Shown piece by piece: positions 18,003 to 29,410 of a stretch of DNA of 64,000 bases (within the stretch, counting starts at the first letter, position 1; each line of letters begins with the position of its first letter). The position numbers were made by a program, and so were the translations under genes. The notes under the pieces are model-generated. The model was not told the origin of the DNA and searched no databases. It was given only the letters and a program-made list of their open reading frames with translations. This DNA is from Nitrospinaceae bacterium (GTDB taxonomy: Bacteria; Nitrospinota; Nitrospinia; Nitrospinales; VA-1), in NCBI GenBank assembly GCA_029261595.1, contig JAJDAZ010000012.1, positions 16,588-80,587 on the forward strand, in the 5' to 3' direction.

Positions 18003-19391
18003 ATGAACAGCAAGCAAAGCTTTCAACATCTCCAGCGATATATTTATCTATTGTTTGCTGCTATTTTTATTACTTTTGTGTTCTTTATGGTGTTTTATTA
18101 TTGGCAGGATCAAAAAAATAAAATAGCTGAGGAGATCTTAAATAATTTTCATTCCCCGACTATTTTTCATTCATCCCGAATGAAAGAAGAGTTGTTCTTA
18201 TTAGAAAAAGAATTGCGTTTGCTCCAACAACCGGGAATGGATAAGAAGAAACTGCCAGGATATATTTTTAAACCTAAAGGTCATTTATATTCTATTCAAA
18301 AAAGCCTGCAAACCATCATTGAGGCGCAGGAGATTTTCAAACATATCGAATTTGAATCTATTTTAAAAAGACTTCAAAAACAATTCAACCAGCTTCAAGC
18401 TTTTTTGGAAGACCAAAAACTGGGTAAAGATAAACTTTATAAAGCCATTGAAAGTAAAGTCCCATCATTAAATATACCTTTAGACCAATTGCAACGGTTA
18501 CATATTGCAAAACATAAGGAACTGATCAGGAGGCTTTTGATACAAAAAAAAGGTCGAAAACAAAATACTGTTTTTGTCTTTGGCGTGACCTTAGCTATTG
18601 GAATTTTTATTTTTGTCAGAATATTTTCTTCAATCAAACAGATAATAAACGAAAAAAAACAATCAGAAAAAAAACTAAAAGATTATGCAGTAAAATTAGA
18701 ACGGAGCAACAAGGAACTCCAGGACTTCGCACATATCGCCTCCCACGATCTGCAAGAACCCCTACGAAAAATTATCACTTTTGGTGATCGTCTGAATTCC
18801 AAGATTTCAAACACGGATGAGCAGGGACGGGATTATTTAAAACGGATGCAAAATTCTGCTTTGAGAATGAAGGAATTTATCCAGGATCTTGTTCAATTTA
18901 CAAAGATTGAAAGTCAAGCAAAGCCCTTTGAAACAGTTGACCTTAAGGAGGTCGTCCAGGAAGTGTTAGACAATTTAGAAGTCAGAATTCAAGAAACTAA
19001 AGGGGTTGTAAATATAAAGTATTTACCGGTCGTGGAAGCAGACCGAATGCAAATGAACCAATTATTTCTGAACCTGATCGGAAATGCTCTCAAGTTCCAT
19101 AGAGAAGGAATCTCCCCTGTTGTCAACCTGGACAGTGCCAAAAAGGAAAACGGATTTTTAGAGATCACCGTGGAAGATAACGGTGTTGGAATAGAAGAAA
19201 ACCATGTGGATAAAATTTTCAAGCCCTTTGAACGTTTGCACGGGAGAAGCACTTATGAAGGAACAGGCATAGGATTGACCATTTGCGCTCGAATTATAGA
19301 GCGTCATGGAGGCAAGATTGCTGTCAAAAGACAATCAAAAAATGGGGTAACTTTTCACATCACTTTGCCTGAGAATAATGAAAAGAAATAA
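18003..19391 (+). CDS. Membrane sensor histidine kinase without an adjacent response regulator
   Basis: Two hydrophobic segments (about residues 14-34 and 193-212) enclose a 160-residue external helical domain rich in Lys, Leu and Gln. A short coiled coil leads to a HisKA domain with H248 in ASHDLQEPLR, and a HATPase domain with LFLNLIGNALKFHRE (N box), DNGVGIEE (G1) and GTGIGLTIC (G2). The domain resembles the phytochrome/NtrY-like kinases. It follows the PhnD-like lipoprotein by 14 bases and both are AT-rich, so they probably moved together. No receiver gene lies within the window near it, so its output partner is unknown. Confidence 0.88.
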   Translation: MNSKQSFQHLQRYIYLLFAAIFITFVFFMVFYYWQDQKNKIAEEILNNFHSPTIFHSSRMKEELFLLEKELRLLQQPGMDKKKLPGYIFKPKGHLYSIQKSLQTIIEAQEIFKHIEFESILKRLQKQFNQLQAFLEDQKLGKDKLYKAIESKVPSLNIPLDQLQRLHIAKHKELIRRLLIQKKGRKQNTVFVFGVTLAIGIFIFVRIFSSIKQIINEKKQSEKKLKDYAVKLERSNKELQDFAHIASHDLQEPLRKIITFGDRLNSKISNTDEQGRDYLKRMQNSALRMKEFIQDLVQFTKIESQAKPFETVDLKEVVQEVLDNLEVRIQETKGVVNIKYLPVVEADRMQMNQLFLNLIGNALKFHREGISPVVNLDSAKKENGFLEITVEDNGVGIEENHVDKIFKPFERLHGRSTYEGTGIGLTICARIIERHGGKIAVKRQSKNGVTFHITLPENNEKK

Positions 19392-19456
19392 TAATTCCTT
19401 CAAGCCGCTCAGACCTTCTGAAGCACCTTATATATTGTTATTTTACAGAATTTTTG

Positions 19457-21010
19457 TCATTCCCACTCAATGGTGCTGGGGGGTTTGGAGCTGATGTCGT
19501 AGACCACGCGGTTGACACCTTGCACTTCGTTGATGATACGGTTGGACAGTGTGCCCAAAAGGTCGTAAGGAAGTTGTACCCAGTCGGCGGTCATGCCGTC
19601 ACTGCTGTTCACGGCGCGGATGGCGACGACGTTTTCGTAGGTCCGGGAGTCCCCCATCACGCCGACCGTTTTGATGGGCAGAAGCACCGCGAACGATTGC
19701 CAGATCTTGTTATACAATCCCGCCCGTTTAATTTCTTCGAGGATGATCTTGTCCGCCGCCTGTAATAGGGTCAGTCTTTCCGCAGTGACTTCGCCCAATA
19801 TGCGGATGGCCAGCCCCGGCCCTGGAAATGGCTGTCTGCCGATGATCTCTTCCGGCATACCCAGCTCCCGTCCCATGACTCGGACTTCGTCCTTGAACAG
19901 TTCGCGCAGAGGTTCTAAAAGTTTGAGGTCCATTTTTTCCGGCAGGCCGCCGACGTTGTGGTGGGTCTTGATGACCGCCGAGGGGCCTTTGAAGGAAACC
20001 GATTCGATCACATCCGGATACAGCGTGCCCTGAGCGAGATACTTGAAATCCCCCAGCCGTTTGGCTTCCCGTTCGAACACTTCGATGAACACGTTGCCGA
20101 TGATCTTGCGTTTTTTTTCGGGATCGGTCACATCTTTCAAGCGCGTTAAAAATTCTTCGGCGGCATCGACGACGAGAAGGTTGATGTGGAAATTATCACG
20201 AAATGTTTTTTCCACCTTGTCCCGTTCGCCCAAACGCAGAAGACCGTTGTCGACAAAAATACAGGTCAGCTTGTCGCCGATGGCCTTGTTCACCAGGATG
20301 GCCACCACCGAGGAATCGACCCCGCCGCTCAAACCGCACAGAACTTTGGCCCTGCCGACTTTCTTTTTAATATCATTGATAGTGAATTCCGCCAGCGAGC
20401 CTATTTTCCAGTTGCGCTCACAGGAGCAAATATCGAATAAAAAGTTCTGTAGGATTTTTTTCCCATCGGTGGTGTGCACCACTTCGGGATGAAACTGCAG
20501 GCCGTAAATTTTGTCGATGGGATTTTCGATCGCCGCGATGGGGGAATTGGCCGTGAAAGCGGAGGCGGTGAAGCCTGCGGGCAGTTTGGAAATTTTGTCG
20601 CCGTGACTCATCCACACCTGGGCCTTGTTGTTCAAGCCGGTGAACAAATGCGAATATTCGCGGATCATCAATTCGGCCCGTCCGAATTCCCGGTGAGCCG
20701 ATGGGTTCACGGTCCCACCCAAGGTGTGGGTGATCAACTGCATGCCATAGCACACGCCCAGGATGGGGATTCCCGCCTTGAAAAGCTCGCGGTCGCAAAG
20801 CGGCGCATCGGTTGCCAGTACGCTGGCCGGTCCGCCGGACAGGATGATTCCTTTGGGTTTGAAGTCGAGGATTTCCTTGAGCGACCAGGTGCAGGGGTGG
20901 ATTTCACAAAAGACCTGGCATTCGCGCACCTGCCGGGCGATGTTCTGGGTGTACTGGGAACCGTAATCCAGAATGAGGATTTTCTGTTCGTGCAAAATGT
21001 CGGTTGTCAT
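19457..21010 (-). CDS. guaA: GMP synthase (glutamine-hydrolysing)
   Basis: GuaA converts XMP to GMP. The N-terminal glutaminase domain begins [12 protein letters not shown] and has its nucleophilic cysteine in LGVCYGMQL; the catalytic His lies in [10 protein letters not shown]. The ATP-pyrophosphatase domain has the P-loop [11 protein letters not shown] near residue 230, and the dimerisation domain ends in [10 protein letters not shown]. 517 residues is the usual length. It lies 70 bases downstream of guaB on the same strand, forming a guaBA operon. Confidence 0.97.
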   Translation of the reverse strand: MTTDILHEQKILILDYGSQYTQNIARQVRECQVFCEIHPCTWSLKEILDFKPKGIILSGGPASVLATDAPLCDRELFKAGIPILGVCYGMQLITHTLGGTVNPSAHREFGRAELMIREYSHLFTGLNNKAQVWMSHGDKISKLPAGFTASAFTANSPIAAIENPIDKIYGLQFHPEVVHTTDGKKILQNFLFDICSCERNWKIGSLAEFTINDIKKKVGRAKVLCGLSGGVDSSVVAILVNKAIGDKLTCIFVDNGLLRLGERDKVEKTFRDNFHINLLVVDAAEEFLTRLKDVTDPEKKRKIIGNVFIEVFEREAKRLGDFKYLAQGTLYPDVIESVSFKGPSAVIKTHHNVGGLPEKMDLKLLEPLRELFKDEVRVMGRELGMPEEIIGRQPFPGPGLAIRILGEVTAERLTLLQAADKIILEEIKRAGLYNKIWQSFAVLLPIKTVGVMGDSRTYENVVAIRAVNSSDGMTADWVQLPYDLLGTLSNRIINEVQGVNRVVYDISSKPPSTIEWE

Positions 21011-21080
21011 CTTTTGGGAGTGTCTGAGGGGGTGAACGATATTTTAAAACCGGGGCCAGATCCTTAATCGGCCGGGGTGA

Positions 21081-22547
<1,467 letters not shown>

Positions 22548-22640
22548 GTTGGTTTTTATCGTTGGTATTGGAATAATTGGACAATATATCACGTCCCAAA
22601 ATTGAAGGGCAAAATCTTTTTGACAGGATCAACAGGATGG

Positions 22641-22835
22641 AACCCTTTCTCACGCAAAGCCGCCAAGATCGCAAAGAAAAAAATGGTTGGAACCCCCGAT
22701 GAACACAGATAATAAAACCCCTCATCCCACCCTCCTCCGGGGAGGAGGGTGGGATGAGGGGTTTTATTGATATTCTTCATCTGTGTTCATCGGGGGTTCC
22801 TTTGCGATCTTGGCGGCTTTGCGTGAGAAAGGGTT
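22641..22835. repeat. Composite long inverted repeat with a 28-bp perfect central stem
   Basis: Nested inverted arms: 22641-22675 pairs with about 22800-22835 (the CGCAAAGCCGCCAAGATCGCAAAG motif), 22691-22710 with 22779-22798 (ACCCCCGATGAACACAGAT), and 22711-22738 with 22741-22768 exactly, with 2 bases between. The region 22548-22994 between divergent guaB and the transglutaminase gene holds no other gene. Short frames on both strands read pieces such as LRSWRLCVRKG, a known type of spurious translation from dispersed repeats. It is probably a non-autonomous repeat element. Confidence 0.85.
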
Positions 22836-22994
22836 TTTGGTTTCTCCGTGCCCTCGGCGGTGAAAAGGGTTTTGGTTTCTCCTGTCCAATAACCGCTCAT
22901 CAAAGAAACGGTTTATCAATCCCTTTCATTTTTGCCGCGTCCCGTGGGTAATTTGCAGGTCCTTATTTTTCAATCCTGTGCTACGCTAATAGAC

Positions 22995-24467
22995 ATGAAA
23001 ATCACACAAAAAATACTTCAGCTCACTTTTATTTTGGCTCTTTGCCTGATTTGGCCTCTTTCTACTTTCGCCAAAGAAACGCCCGCGACCCCGTTTAAAC
23101 TTGGCGAAACGACTGAGTGGATGGGAACCTATTACAAGGGCAAGAAACTGGGATTCAGCTTCGCCAAAATGAACGTCACCGAAAAAGCCGTCACCGTCGA
23201 TTCTAAAGTTTTCTTCCGCTTGAAAAGCGGCGGCGTCAACCAATCCACGACATTTAATCAGATGACTTATCTGACCCCGGACCTGCGCTTGAAAGAGTTT
23301 TCACTGGTGCAGGAAATAATGGGGCAGAGGCAGAAGGTGGACGGTCATATAGAAAACCAGAAACTGGTCTACCGGGTGGTCGGGCTGGGATTCGATAAAA
23401 CCAAATCCCTGGATTTTCCTCCGCACGTCGCCCCGTCCTCTACTTTTTTGCTGAACATCGTGCGCGACGGATTGCGGGTCGGGAAGAAAGGCAAGTTCCC
23501 CATTTTCATGGAAGCGTTCCAGATGCTGGTGGATATGGAATACAAAATCCTGCGCAAAGAACCGTTCACGTACGCGGGCGAAATAGTCGAGACGTTCGTG
23601 ATCTATCATCAGGTGGCGGGCATGGAATCGACCCTGTGGGTGACGGCAGGTGGCTCGGTGATGAAGGAGATGACGTCTCAGGGGTTTGAATCGCGCAAGG
23701 AGACGGAAGCGGTCGCTCGTGACCTGGGTGGCGAGGTGATGTCGGTGAGTAACCTGATCACGTTCAGTCTGGTGAAACCCGGCAAGGATATTTCCAGTCC
23801 TGGAAAAAAGCGGCAGATGAAAATGCAATTGTCGAAGATCCGCTCTCCTGATTTGATCCCCGAGGACCATCGGCAGAAAGTTTTGCAGTCGAAAAAATCA
23901 GCCGACGGGACCTACTCTTCTGTTCTGCTGGTGAACTCCGAGCCAAAGCAGGTGGCCCGGTCGGTGGCGCGACCCGTGTCCGGGTTTGCCAAGTCCGAGT
24001 TTCTAGAGGACTCAGCCGAGGTGCAATCCAAACATCCCCTGATACGCACTCTATCGAAGGAACTGGTGGGCGGCACCAAAGACGCCTGGAAAGCCGCACA
24101 GGAAATTAACCTGTGGGTGTACAGCAACCTGGAAAAAGAGCTGGTCGATAGCGTGAGTGCCCTCAATGCGTTGAGGACGCGCAAGGGCGAGTGCCAGTCC
24201 CACACCTATCTGTTCACCGCATTGGCGAGGTCGGCGGGAATCCCCACGAAGATCGTGAATGGCCTGGTTTATTCGCCTCAGTTCAAAGGGTTCCTGTACC
24301 ACGCCTGGCCGGAAGTTTATGTCGGCGAGTGGCGGGCGCTCGACCCCACGTTTGGACAGGACACCGTGGACGCCACGCATATCAAGCTTTCCGAAGGGGA
24401 AAAAGACAGCCAGCTCAAGCTGATGGAGTTCGTCGGCAAGGTCCAGATCGAGTTGATTGAAAACTAA
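22995..24467 (+). CDS. Secreted transglutaminase-like cysteine protease-fold protein
   Basis: The start at 22995 gives a clean signal peptide (MKITQKILQLTFILALCLIW then PLSTFA) and about 490 residues. The C-terminal domain is of the transglutaminase/PNGase superfamily: the catalytic cysteine is in KGECQSHTYLF, the histidine in YHAWPEVYVG and the aspartate in LDPTFGQ, in that order and spacing. The N-terminal 350 residues are beta-rich and unrecognised. It probably acts in the periplasm, but the substrate is unknown. An upstream in-frame TTG/ATG at 22932 would add 21 residues in front of the signal peptide and is unlikely. Confidence 0.84.
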   Translation: MKITQKILQLTFILALCLIWPLSTFAKETPATPFKLGETTEWMGTYYKGKKLGFSFAKMNVTEKAVTVDSKVFFRLKSGGVNQSTTFNQMTYLTPDLRLKEFSLVQEIMGQRQKVDGHIENQKLVYRVVGLGFDKTKSLDFPPHVAPSSTFLLNIVRDGLRVGKKGKFPIFMEAFQMLVDMEYKILRKEPFTYAGEIVETFVIYHQVAGMESTLWVTAGGSVMKEMTSQGFESRKETEAVARDLGGEVMSVSNLITFSLVKPGKDISSPGKKRQMKMQLSKIRSPDLIPEDHRQKVLQSKKSADGTYSSVLLVNSEPKQVARSVARPVSGFAKSEFLEDSAEVQSKHPLIRTLSKELVGGTKDAWKAAQEINLWVYSNLEKELVDSVSALNALRTRKGECQSHTYLFTALARSAGIPTKIVNGLVYSPQFKGFLYHAWPEVYVGEWRALDPTFGQDTVDATHIKLSEGEKDSQLKLMEFVGKVQIELIEN

Positions 24468-24659
24468 CGCTTTAAAATTCCCCTTTTCCTCCTCGTATTA
24501 TCTTCCCATGGGTGAGTTAGAAATAATATTGGCCGAAGGATTTCTTTATTTTAAATTTTCGCTTTACTTTCGCCCATCTGTTGGAATATTATTATTTCAT
24601 CCAAACCCCTTTAGATATTGGAGTTCCGAAAAGGCTTGAAAATTTGTGCAAGAATTTAA

Positions 24660-24712
24660 TTGACCCACCACAATATGTTGTATATAGTTTTACTTGTTGC
24701 TACTAGATAGAG
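24660..24712 (+). promoter_or_regulatory. nrdJ promoter with paired NrdR-like boxes
   Basis: A -35 TTGACC (24660-24665) is followed 17 bases later by TATAGT (24683-24688). Overlapping the spacer is CCACAATATGTTGTAT (24668-24683), matching 13 of 16 bases of the NrdR box acaCwAtATaTwGtgt. A weaker second box has core CTAGATAGAG (24703-24712; 8 of 10 allowing w positions). The core centres are 32 bases apart, about three helical turns, as in known tandem NrdR sites. The rest of 24468-24874 holds no recognisable gene; the B12 riboswitch core is not seen. Confidence 0.7.
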
Positions 24713-24874
24713 TAGTTTGTGCTTAGAAAACAAACACCTATAGAGATTGCCGATTCCCTTCGATTAGGAAGCGTGCGGGCCTTTCTTTTTCCCTCGTTGG
24801 TCATACATTGTAAGAGACCCATAATTCCTTAAGCGATAAATACCCATCTGTTTTTAATTTTGGAGAGCCCTTTT

Positions 24875-27800
24875 ATGCGAATCAGCCGTGTTTTTTCACA
24901 AGATAACAAGGACCCATACCACGGGATCGAGTTCGTCGAAAGGGTTTCCAGAATCAACAACGCCGACGGGTCGGTGGTCTCCGAGATCAAGCATGTGATG
25001 GTGCCGGATTTTTGGTCGCAGGTGGCGGTCGACATCATGGCGCAGAAATATTTTCGCAAAGCCGGAGTCCCGCCGTGGACCCGAAAGAAGTATGAAAGCG
25101 GAGTCCCGGAGTGGCTTTGTCCCTCGGAACCCGATACCGAAGCGCTGGCACAAATGGCGGAATCCGAGCCCATGACCAGGGAGACCGATTCGCGTCAGGT
25201 GTTTCATCGTCTGGCCGGTTGCTGGACCTATTGGGGCTGGAAAAATAAATGCTTTGAGAACGAAGAGGACGCTAAAAGTTATTACGATGAAATGCGCTTC
25301 ATGCTGGCCCGTCAATATGCCGCGCCGAATTCTCCGCAATGGTTCAATACCGGACTGCACTGGGCGTATGGTCTCGGCGGTCCCGCGCAGGGGCATTCAT
25401 TTTTCAATCCTGAAACGGGTCAGTTGGAGAAATCCAAAAACGCTTATGAGCATCCGCAACCGCACGCGTGTTTTATCCTTTCCGTAAAGGACGACCTGGT
25501 CGGCGACGGCGGCATCATGGACCTGTGGCGGCAGGAAGCGCGTTTGTTCAAATACGGGTCGGGAACGGGAAGTAATTTCTCCCACCTGCGCGGTTCCGGC
25601 GAACCCTTGTCCGGCGGGGGAAAATCTTCCGGCCTGATGAGTTTCCTCAAGATCGGCGACCGCGCCGCAGGGGCCATCAAGTCAGGCGGCACCACGAGGC
25701 GGGCGGCCAAGATGGTCACCCTCGACATAGATCATCCCGACATCGAGGAGTTTATTGGATGGAAAGTCCGCGAAGAAGGCAAGGTCGCGGCATTGGCCAC
25801 CGGCAGCCGCATCTCCCGGCGGATGCTGAAAAAAGTTCTTAAGGCCTGCTGGGATTCAGAGGATGACGAAACCCGTTTTGATATCAAAAAGAACAAGGGT
25901 TTGAAACTCGCCGTCTGGAAAGCGGTCGAGGCCTGCGTTCCCGAAAGTTATATTTTTCGCATCATTCAGCTGGCTCAGCAGGGAGTCCGCGACATCGAGT
26001 TCGAAGAATACGATACCTGCTGGAACTCCGAAGGCTACACCACCGTTTCAGGGCAAAATTCCAACAACTCGGTCCGGTTGAATAACGAGTTCATGCGCGC
26101 CGTGGAGTGCGACGGCGATTGGAACCTCCTCAACCGTACGGACGGCAGGGTCAGTAAAACCATGGAAGCGGCCGAACTTTGGGGGAAAATCAACGAAGCT
26201 TCCTGGGCCAGCGCGGACCCCGGACTGCAATTTGACACGACTATCAACGAATGGCACACCTGCCCGGAAGCCGATAGAATCCATGCCTCCAATCCCTGCT
26301 CGGAATACATGTTCCTCGACGACACCGCGTGCAACCTGGCGTCCATCAATTTGATCCGTTTTCACAACGAAGAAAACGGCCAGTTTGAAGTTGAAAACTA
26401 CCGCCATGCCTGTCGCCTCTGGACCTTGACGCTGGAAATTTCCGTCATGATGGCGCAGTTTCCCAACGAGAACATTGCCTTGAAGAGTTATGAGTATCGC
26501 ACCCTTGGATTGGGATACGCCAATTTGGGCGCTCTGCTCATGGTGTTGGGCATTCCCTACGATTCCGAAAAGGGCAGGGCTATCGCCGGCGCTATTTCAG
26601 CGTTGACCACTGGGGCGGCCTATGCCATGTCCGCCGAAATGGCCCATGAACTGGGAACGTTTAAGGAATACAAAAATAACAAGAAACACATGTTGCGCGT
26701 CCTGCGCAATCATCGCCGGGCCATCGAGGATGCAGAGGTTCACGAGTACGAGGGGCTGACGATTTATCCGCGCGGCGTTTCCACCGAATTTTGCCCGGCG
26801 TATCTTCAAAACGCGGCGGCGAAGGAGTGGGCGGACGCTCTGGAACTTGGGCAACGTTATGGTTTTCGCAACGCGCAGACCACCTGCATCGCGCCTACGG
26901 GCACGATTGGTTTGCTGATGGATTGCGACACCACCGGTATCGAGCCGGACTATGCCCTGGTCAAATACAAAAAACTGGCGGGCGGCGGGTATTTCAAGAT
27001 CATCAATCAGTCCGTACCCATCGCCTTGAAACGCCTGGGATACAGCCGGGAGGAAACTGAGGCCATCGTCAACTATTGCGTTGGGACGGCCCGACTGGAA
27101 ACGGCGCCCCACATAAATCGTGACAGCCTCAAGGGAAAAGGTTTTTCCGTTGACGTTCTGGACAAGGTCCAGGCCGAATTGCCCAAGGTGTTCGATATCA
27201 CGTTTGCCTTCAATAAATATGTTCTGGGCGAAGATTTTTGTAAGAACGCTCTGAAATTAACGGACGAACAATTAGACTCCTTCGAGTTCAACCTGCTCGA
27301 ACATCTGGGATTCGGCAAAGAAGAAATCCGCCTGGCCAACGACGCGATTTGCGGGACCATGACCATTGAAAACGCGCCGCACCTGAAAGAAGAACATTAT
27401 CCGATTTTCGACTGCGCCAACAAGTGCGGTAAATACGGCGAACGCTATATCCGGCCCGAAGCCCATATCCGCATGATGGCGGCGGCTCAGCCGTTTTTGT
27501 CGGGCGCCATTTCCAAGACCATCAATATGCCCAACCACGCCACCATCAAGGACGTGGAAAAAGCCCATATGTTGAGTTGGAAATTGATGCTGAAGGGAAC
27601 CGCCATCTACCGCGACGGCTCTAAATTGAGTCAGCCACTGAACAGCATGGCGAGCGAAGATTTCAGCCACTTGAAGATGGAGCTTGCGGAAGAAAAAGAA
27701 CCTTTAAAAATTGCTGAAAAAATCGTTCAGGTGATTCGCGAACATAAACGCAAACCCCTGCCGCATCGAAGGAAGGGATACACCCAGAAGGCGTCCATCG

Positions 27801-28486
27801 GCGGCCATAAAGTCTATCTACGCACCGGCGAATACAAGGAAGGCGATCTGGGAGAAATCTTCATCGACATGCACAAAGAAGGCGCGGCCTTCCGCAGTCT
27901 GATGAACTGCTTTGCCATTTCCATTTCTCTCGGCCTGCAACACGGCGTGCCGCTCGAGGAATTTGTGGACGCGTTTGTGTTCACCCGGTTCGAGCCCAAC
28001 GGCATTGTTTCGGGGAACGACAGGATCACCATGGCGACTTCCACCATCGATTATATTTTCAGGGATTTGGCGATCAACTATCTGGACCGGACCGATCTGG
28101 CGCAAGTGACTCCGGACGATCTGCGCGGCGACGCCATTGGAAAAACCAAAGAGGATAGTACTGAAAATGGAGACGCACCGAAGCCTCCCGCAGGCCATGA
28201 GTCGAATGGCCAGTCGGGAAACTCGAATATTGCCGGTAACGGCAATGGACATGCGTTGTCCGGAGCGGTCTCCCATGCGACAGGTAATGGAAGTCTGGTC
28301 AGTGACCAACCGGTGTTGATGGGAAATGGAACGCAGGCGACAGGAACCGCCGCGTCCACGGTTGCCATCGCCCGCATGAAAGGCTACGAAGGCGACCCTT
28401 GTAACGAATGCGGTCAATTGACCCTGGTGCGCAACGGAACCTGCTTGAAGTGCCTGACCTGCGGCGCGACTTCCGGTTGTTCGTAA
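24875..28486 (+). CDS. nrdJ: Adenosylcobalamin-dependent (class II) ribonucleoside-diphosphate reductase
   Basis: NrdJ makes deoxyribonucleotides without oxygen or a diferric subunit, using coenzyme B12. Recognisable segments are [10 protein letters not shown], the gating/active region with [21 protein letters not shown] (split around C-S-E), and [23 protein letters not shown] loop ([13 protein letters not shown]). The C terminus carries a zinc-ribbon type tail with CNECGQ and CLKCLTCG, plus a Gly/Asn-rich linker at about residues 1100-1150. The ATG at 24875 has GGAG 8 bases upstream; 1203 residues is typical of the long form. Paired NrdR-like boxes sit about 160 bases upstream. Confidence 0.95.
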   Translation: MRISRVFSQDNKDPYHGIEFVERVSRINNADGSVVSEIKHVMVPDFWSQVAVDIMAQKYFRKAGVPPWTRKKYESGVPEWLCPSEPDTEALAQMAESEPMTRETDSRQVFHRLAGCWTYWGWKNKCFENEEDAKSYYDEMRFMLARQYAAPNSPQWFNTGLHWAYGLGGPAQGHSFFNPETGQLEKSKNAYEHPQPHACFILSVKDDLVGDGGIMDLWRQEARLFKYGSGTGSNFSHLRGSGEPLSGGGKSSGLMSFLKIGDRAAGAIKSGGTTRRAAKMVTLDIDHPDIEEFIGWKVREEGKVAALATGSRISRRMLKKVLKACWDSEDDETRFDIKKNKGLKLAVWKAVEACVPESYIFRIIQLAQQGVRDIEFEEYDTCWNSEGYTTVSGQNSNNSVRLNNEFMRAVECDGDWNLLNRTDGRVSKTMEAAELWGKINEASWASADPGLQFDTTINEWHTCPEADRIHASNPCSEYMFLDDTACNLASINLIRFHNEENGQFEVENYRHACRLWTLTLEISVMMAQFPNENIALKSYEYRTLGLGYANLGALLMVLGIPYDSEKGRAIAGAISALTTGAAYAMSAEMAHELGTFKEYKNNKKHMLRVLRNHRRAIEDAEVHEYEGLTIYPRGVSTEFCPAYLQNAAAKEWADALELGQRYGFRNAQTTCIAPTGTIGLLMDCDTTGIEPDYALVKYKKLAGGGYFKIINQSVPIALKRLGYSREETEAIVNYCVGTARLETAPHINRDSLKGKGFSVDVLDKVQAELPKVFDITFAFNKYVLGEDFCKNALKLTDEQLDSFEFNLLEHLGFGKEEIRLANDAICGTMTIENAPHLKEEHYPIFDCANKCGKYGERYIRPEAHIRMMAAAQPFLSGAISKTINMPNHATIKDVEKAHMLSWKLMLKGTAIYRDGSKLSQPLNSMASEDFSHLKMELAEEKEPLKIAEKIVQVIREHKRKPLPHRRKGYTQKASIGGHKVYLRTGEYKEGDLGEIFIDMHKEGAAFRSLMNCFAISISLGLQHGVPLEEFVDAFVFTRFEPNGIVSGNDRITMATSTIDYIFRDLAINYLDRTDLAQVTPDDLRGDAIGKTKEDSTENGDAPKPPAGHESNGQSGNSNIAGNGNGHALSGAVSHATGNGSLVSDQPVLMGNGTQATGTAASTVAIARMKGYEGDPCNECGQLTLVRNGTCLKCLTCGATSGCS

Positions 28487-28531
28487 GGGTTTTCCAATCC
28501 TGATAAAGGATTGATATTAAATAATAATAGG

Positions 28532-28577
28532 GGAGGGGGGAACGCCTTAAAAATGGGCGTTCTCCCTTTGTTTTTTT
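28532..28577 (+). terminator. Rho-independent terminator of nrdJ
   Basis: GGGGAACGCC pairs with GGGCGTTCTCCC around TTAAAAAT and is followed by TTTGTTTTTTTG. It lies about 50 bases after the nrdJ stop. Confidence 0.75.
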
Positions 28578-28670
28578 GTGCTAGGAAAAAAAGAAAGCTA
28601 TTAGATTTGTTAAATGTATAAACACAATATATAGCGGTGTGTATAGCGCCATATCACAATTGAAGCCATG

Positions 28671-28699
28671 TTGTACTTTCTGCTAATTTTTGTTATATT
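28671..28699 (+). promoter_or_regulatory. Sigma-70-like promoter of the HARE-HTH gene
   Basis: TTGTAC (28671-28676), a 17-base spacer, and TATATT (28694-28699). GAGG follows about 15 bases before the ATG at 28737. The region 28590-28735 is strongly AT-rich. A direct repeat TATAGCG lies at 28629 and 28642. Confidence 0.5.
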
Positions 28700-28736
28700 G
28701 TTTAGAGGAACTATAACATCTTCGAGGGCAAACTAA

Positions 28737-29183
28737 ATGAAAACGGAACGGCTTAAGGCTGCTGTCCATGAGTTGGAAGAATTAAAACGTGAACAGGAAG
28801 ACGATCTTAAAAAAACCGAAAGATTGATTTCCGAATTAAAACAATTGGCGGGTATTCCAGATGTTGAAGCAGTGCCTGTTAACTCTGCTTCCCTTTTAAG
28901 TGCATTAGGGCTGGGGAGAAAAGAAACTTACGTTGAAATAGCTTTGAGATTGCTTAGGCAAGCCGGGCGTCCTTTACATGTTAATGAAATTGTAGCAGAA
29001 ATTGAGAGAGAGAAAGGACTTTCCAAAGGCTCTATTACTAGGGCTTCAGTACAAACAAGCCTAGGTCGCTATATGGAAAAAACTGGAAAAATATTTAAAC
29101 CACAACCGGCAAAATTCCAATTGCGAGAAAAGGAGCAAAATAAAAATGCTCCGCAAGATGTCTCTCGCGGAGCAAATTCATAA
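28737..29183 (+). CDS. HARE-HTH (winged-helix) domain protein with N-terminal coiled coil
   Basis: A 148-residue protein. Residues 1-45 are a charged coiled coil. Residues about 63-135 (YVEIALRLLRQAGRPLHVNE, then IVAEIEREKGLSKGSITRAS and VQTSLGRYME with a GKIFKPQPAKFQL wing) match the HARE-HTH domain, a winged helix found in chromatin, restriction and RNA polymerase delta proteins and thought to bind DNA. The gene is AT-rich and stands alone behind its own promoter. Its TAA stop is only 6 bases before a tRNA, so gene and tRNAs are probably co-transcribed. Its target is unknown. Confidence 0.75.
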   Translation: MKTERLKAAVHELEELKREQEDDLKKTERLISELKQLAGIPDVEAVPVNSASLLSALGLGRKETYVEIALRLLRQAGRPLHVNEIVAEIEREKGLSKGSITRASVQTSLGRYMEKTGKIFKPQPAKFQLREKEQNKNAPQDVSRGANS

Positions 29184-29189
29184 TCTGGT

Positions 29190-29262
29190 GTCCCCGTAGC
29201 TAAATGGCTAAGGCACTTTCTTTGCACGGAAGGTATTCCCGGTTCAATTCCGGGCGGGGACT
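29190..29262 (+). tRNA. tRNA, anticodon UGC in the canonical fold but with Cys/Gly-like U73 and no G3-U70
   Basis: Acceptor GTCCCCG pairs fully with CGGGGAC, discriminator U73, no encoded CCA. The T arm (CCCGG/CCGGG) is perfect and the D arm is 3 bp. The anticodon stem CTTTC/GGAAG gives loop TTTGCAC, so positions 34-36 read UGC (Ala). An alanine tRNA should have G3-U70; this one has C3-G70. The body resembles tRNA-Cys (U73, D loop), whose GCA anticodon is present but shifted one base 3' in the loop. An alternative stem CTTTC/GAAGG gives an 8-base loop and 4-base variable region. The identity is therefore uncertain. Confidence 0.75.
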
Positions 29263-29279
29263 CTCCAAACTAAAACAAT

Positions 29280-29363
29280 GCGGGTGTGGTGGAATTGGTA
29301 AACACAGTGGTCTTTAAAACCACCGGCTCCTAGGCCTTGTGGGTTCGAGTCCCACCGCCCGCA
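29280..29363 (+). tRNA. Class II (leucine-type) tRNA with anticodon UUA (ochre-reading) in the canonical fold
   Basis: Acceptor GCGGGTG pairs with CGCCCGC (one G-U), A73 discriminator, no encoded CCA, a 15-base variable arm with a GGC/GCC stem, and a perfect T stem. The body matches bacterial tRNA-Leu. The anticodon stem GTGGT/ACCAC is perfect and leaves exactly CTTTAAA, so positions 34-36 are UUA, which would read the stop codon UAA. The ordinary leucine anticodon UAA is present but displaced by one base to 35-37. U33 and A36-A38 (a MiaA recognition set) are kept. It lies 17 bases after the other tRNA. Confidence 0.85.
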
Positions 29364-29410
29364 CACACCACACTACCTTTAGCTTTTTGTTGGGTCAATT
29401 TAGCTTTTTA

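Noticed and set aside
22589..22951. Several short open frames on both strands reading LRSWRLCVRKG and FFAILAALREKG type peptides
   Set aside because: They lie inside the composite inverted repeat and match the style of spurious translations of dispersed repeats; no ribosome binding sites or coding character.
24468..24874. Possible cobalamin riboswitch before nrdJ
   Set aside because: The conserved B12-box core was not found by eye; paired NrdR-like boxes explain the regulation better.
28622..28637. A second NrdR-like site (ACACAATATATAGCGG)
   Set aside because: 13 of 16 bases match, but there is no partner box at about 32 bases and the downstream gene is not an RNR gene.
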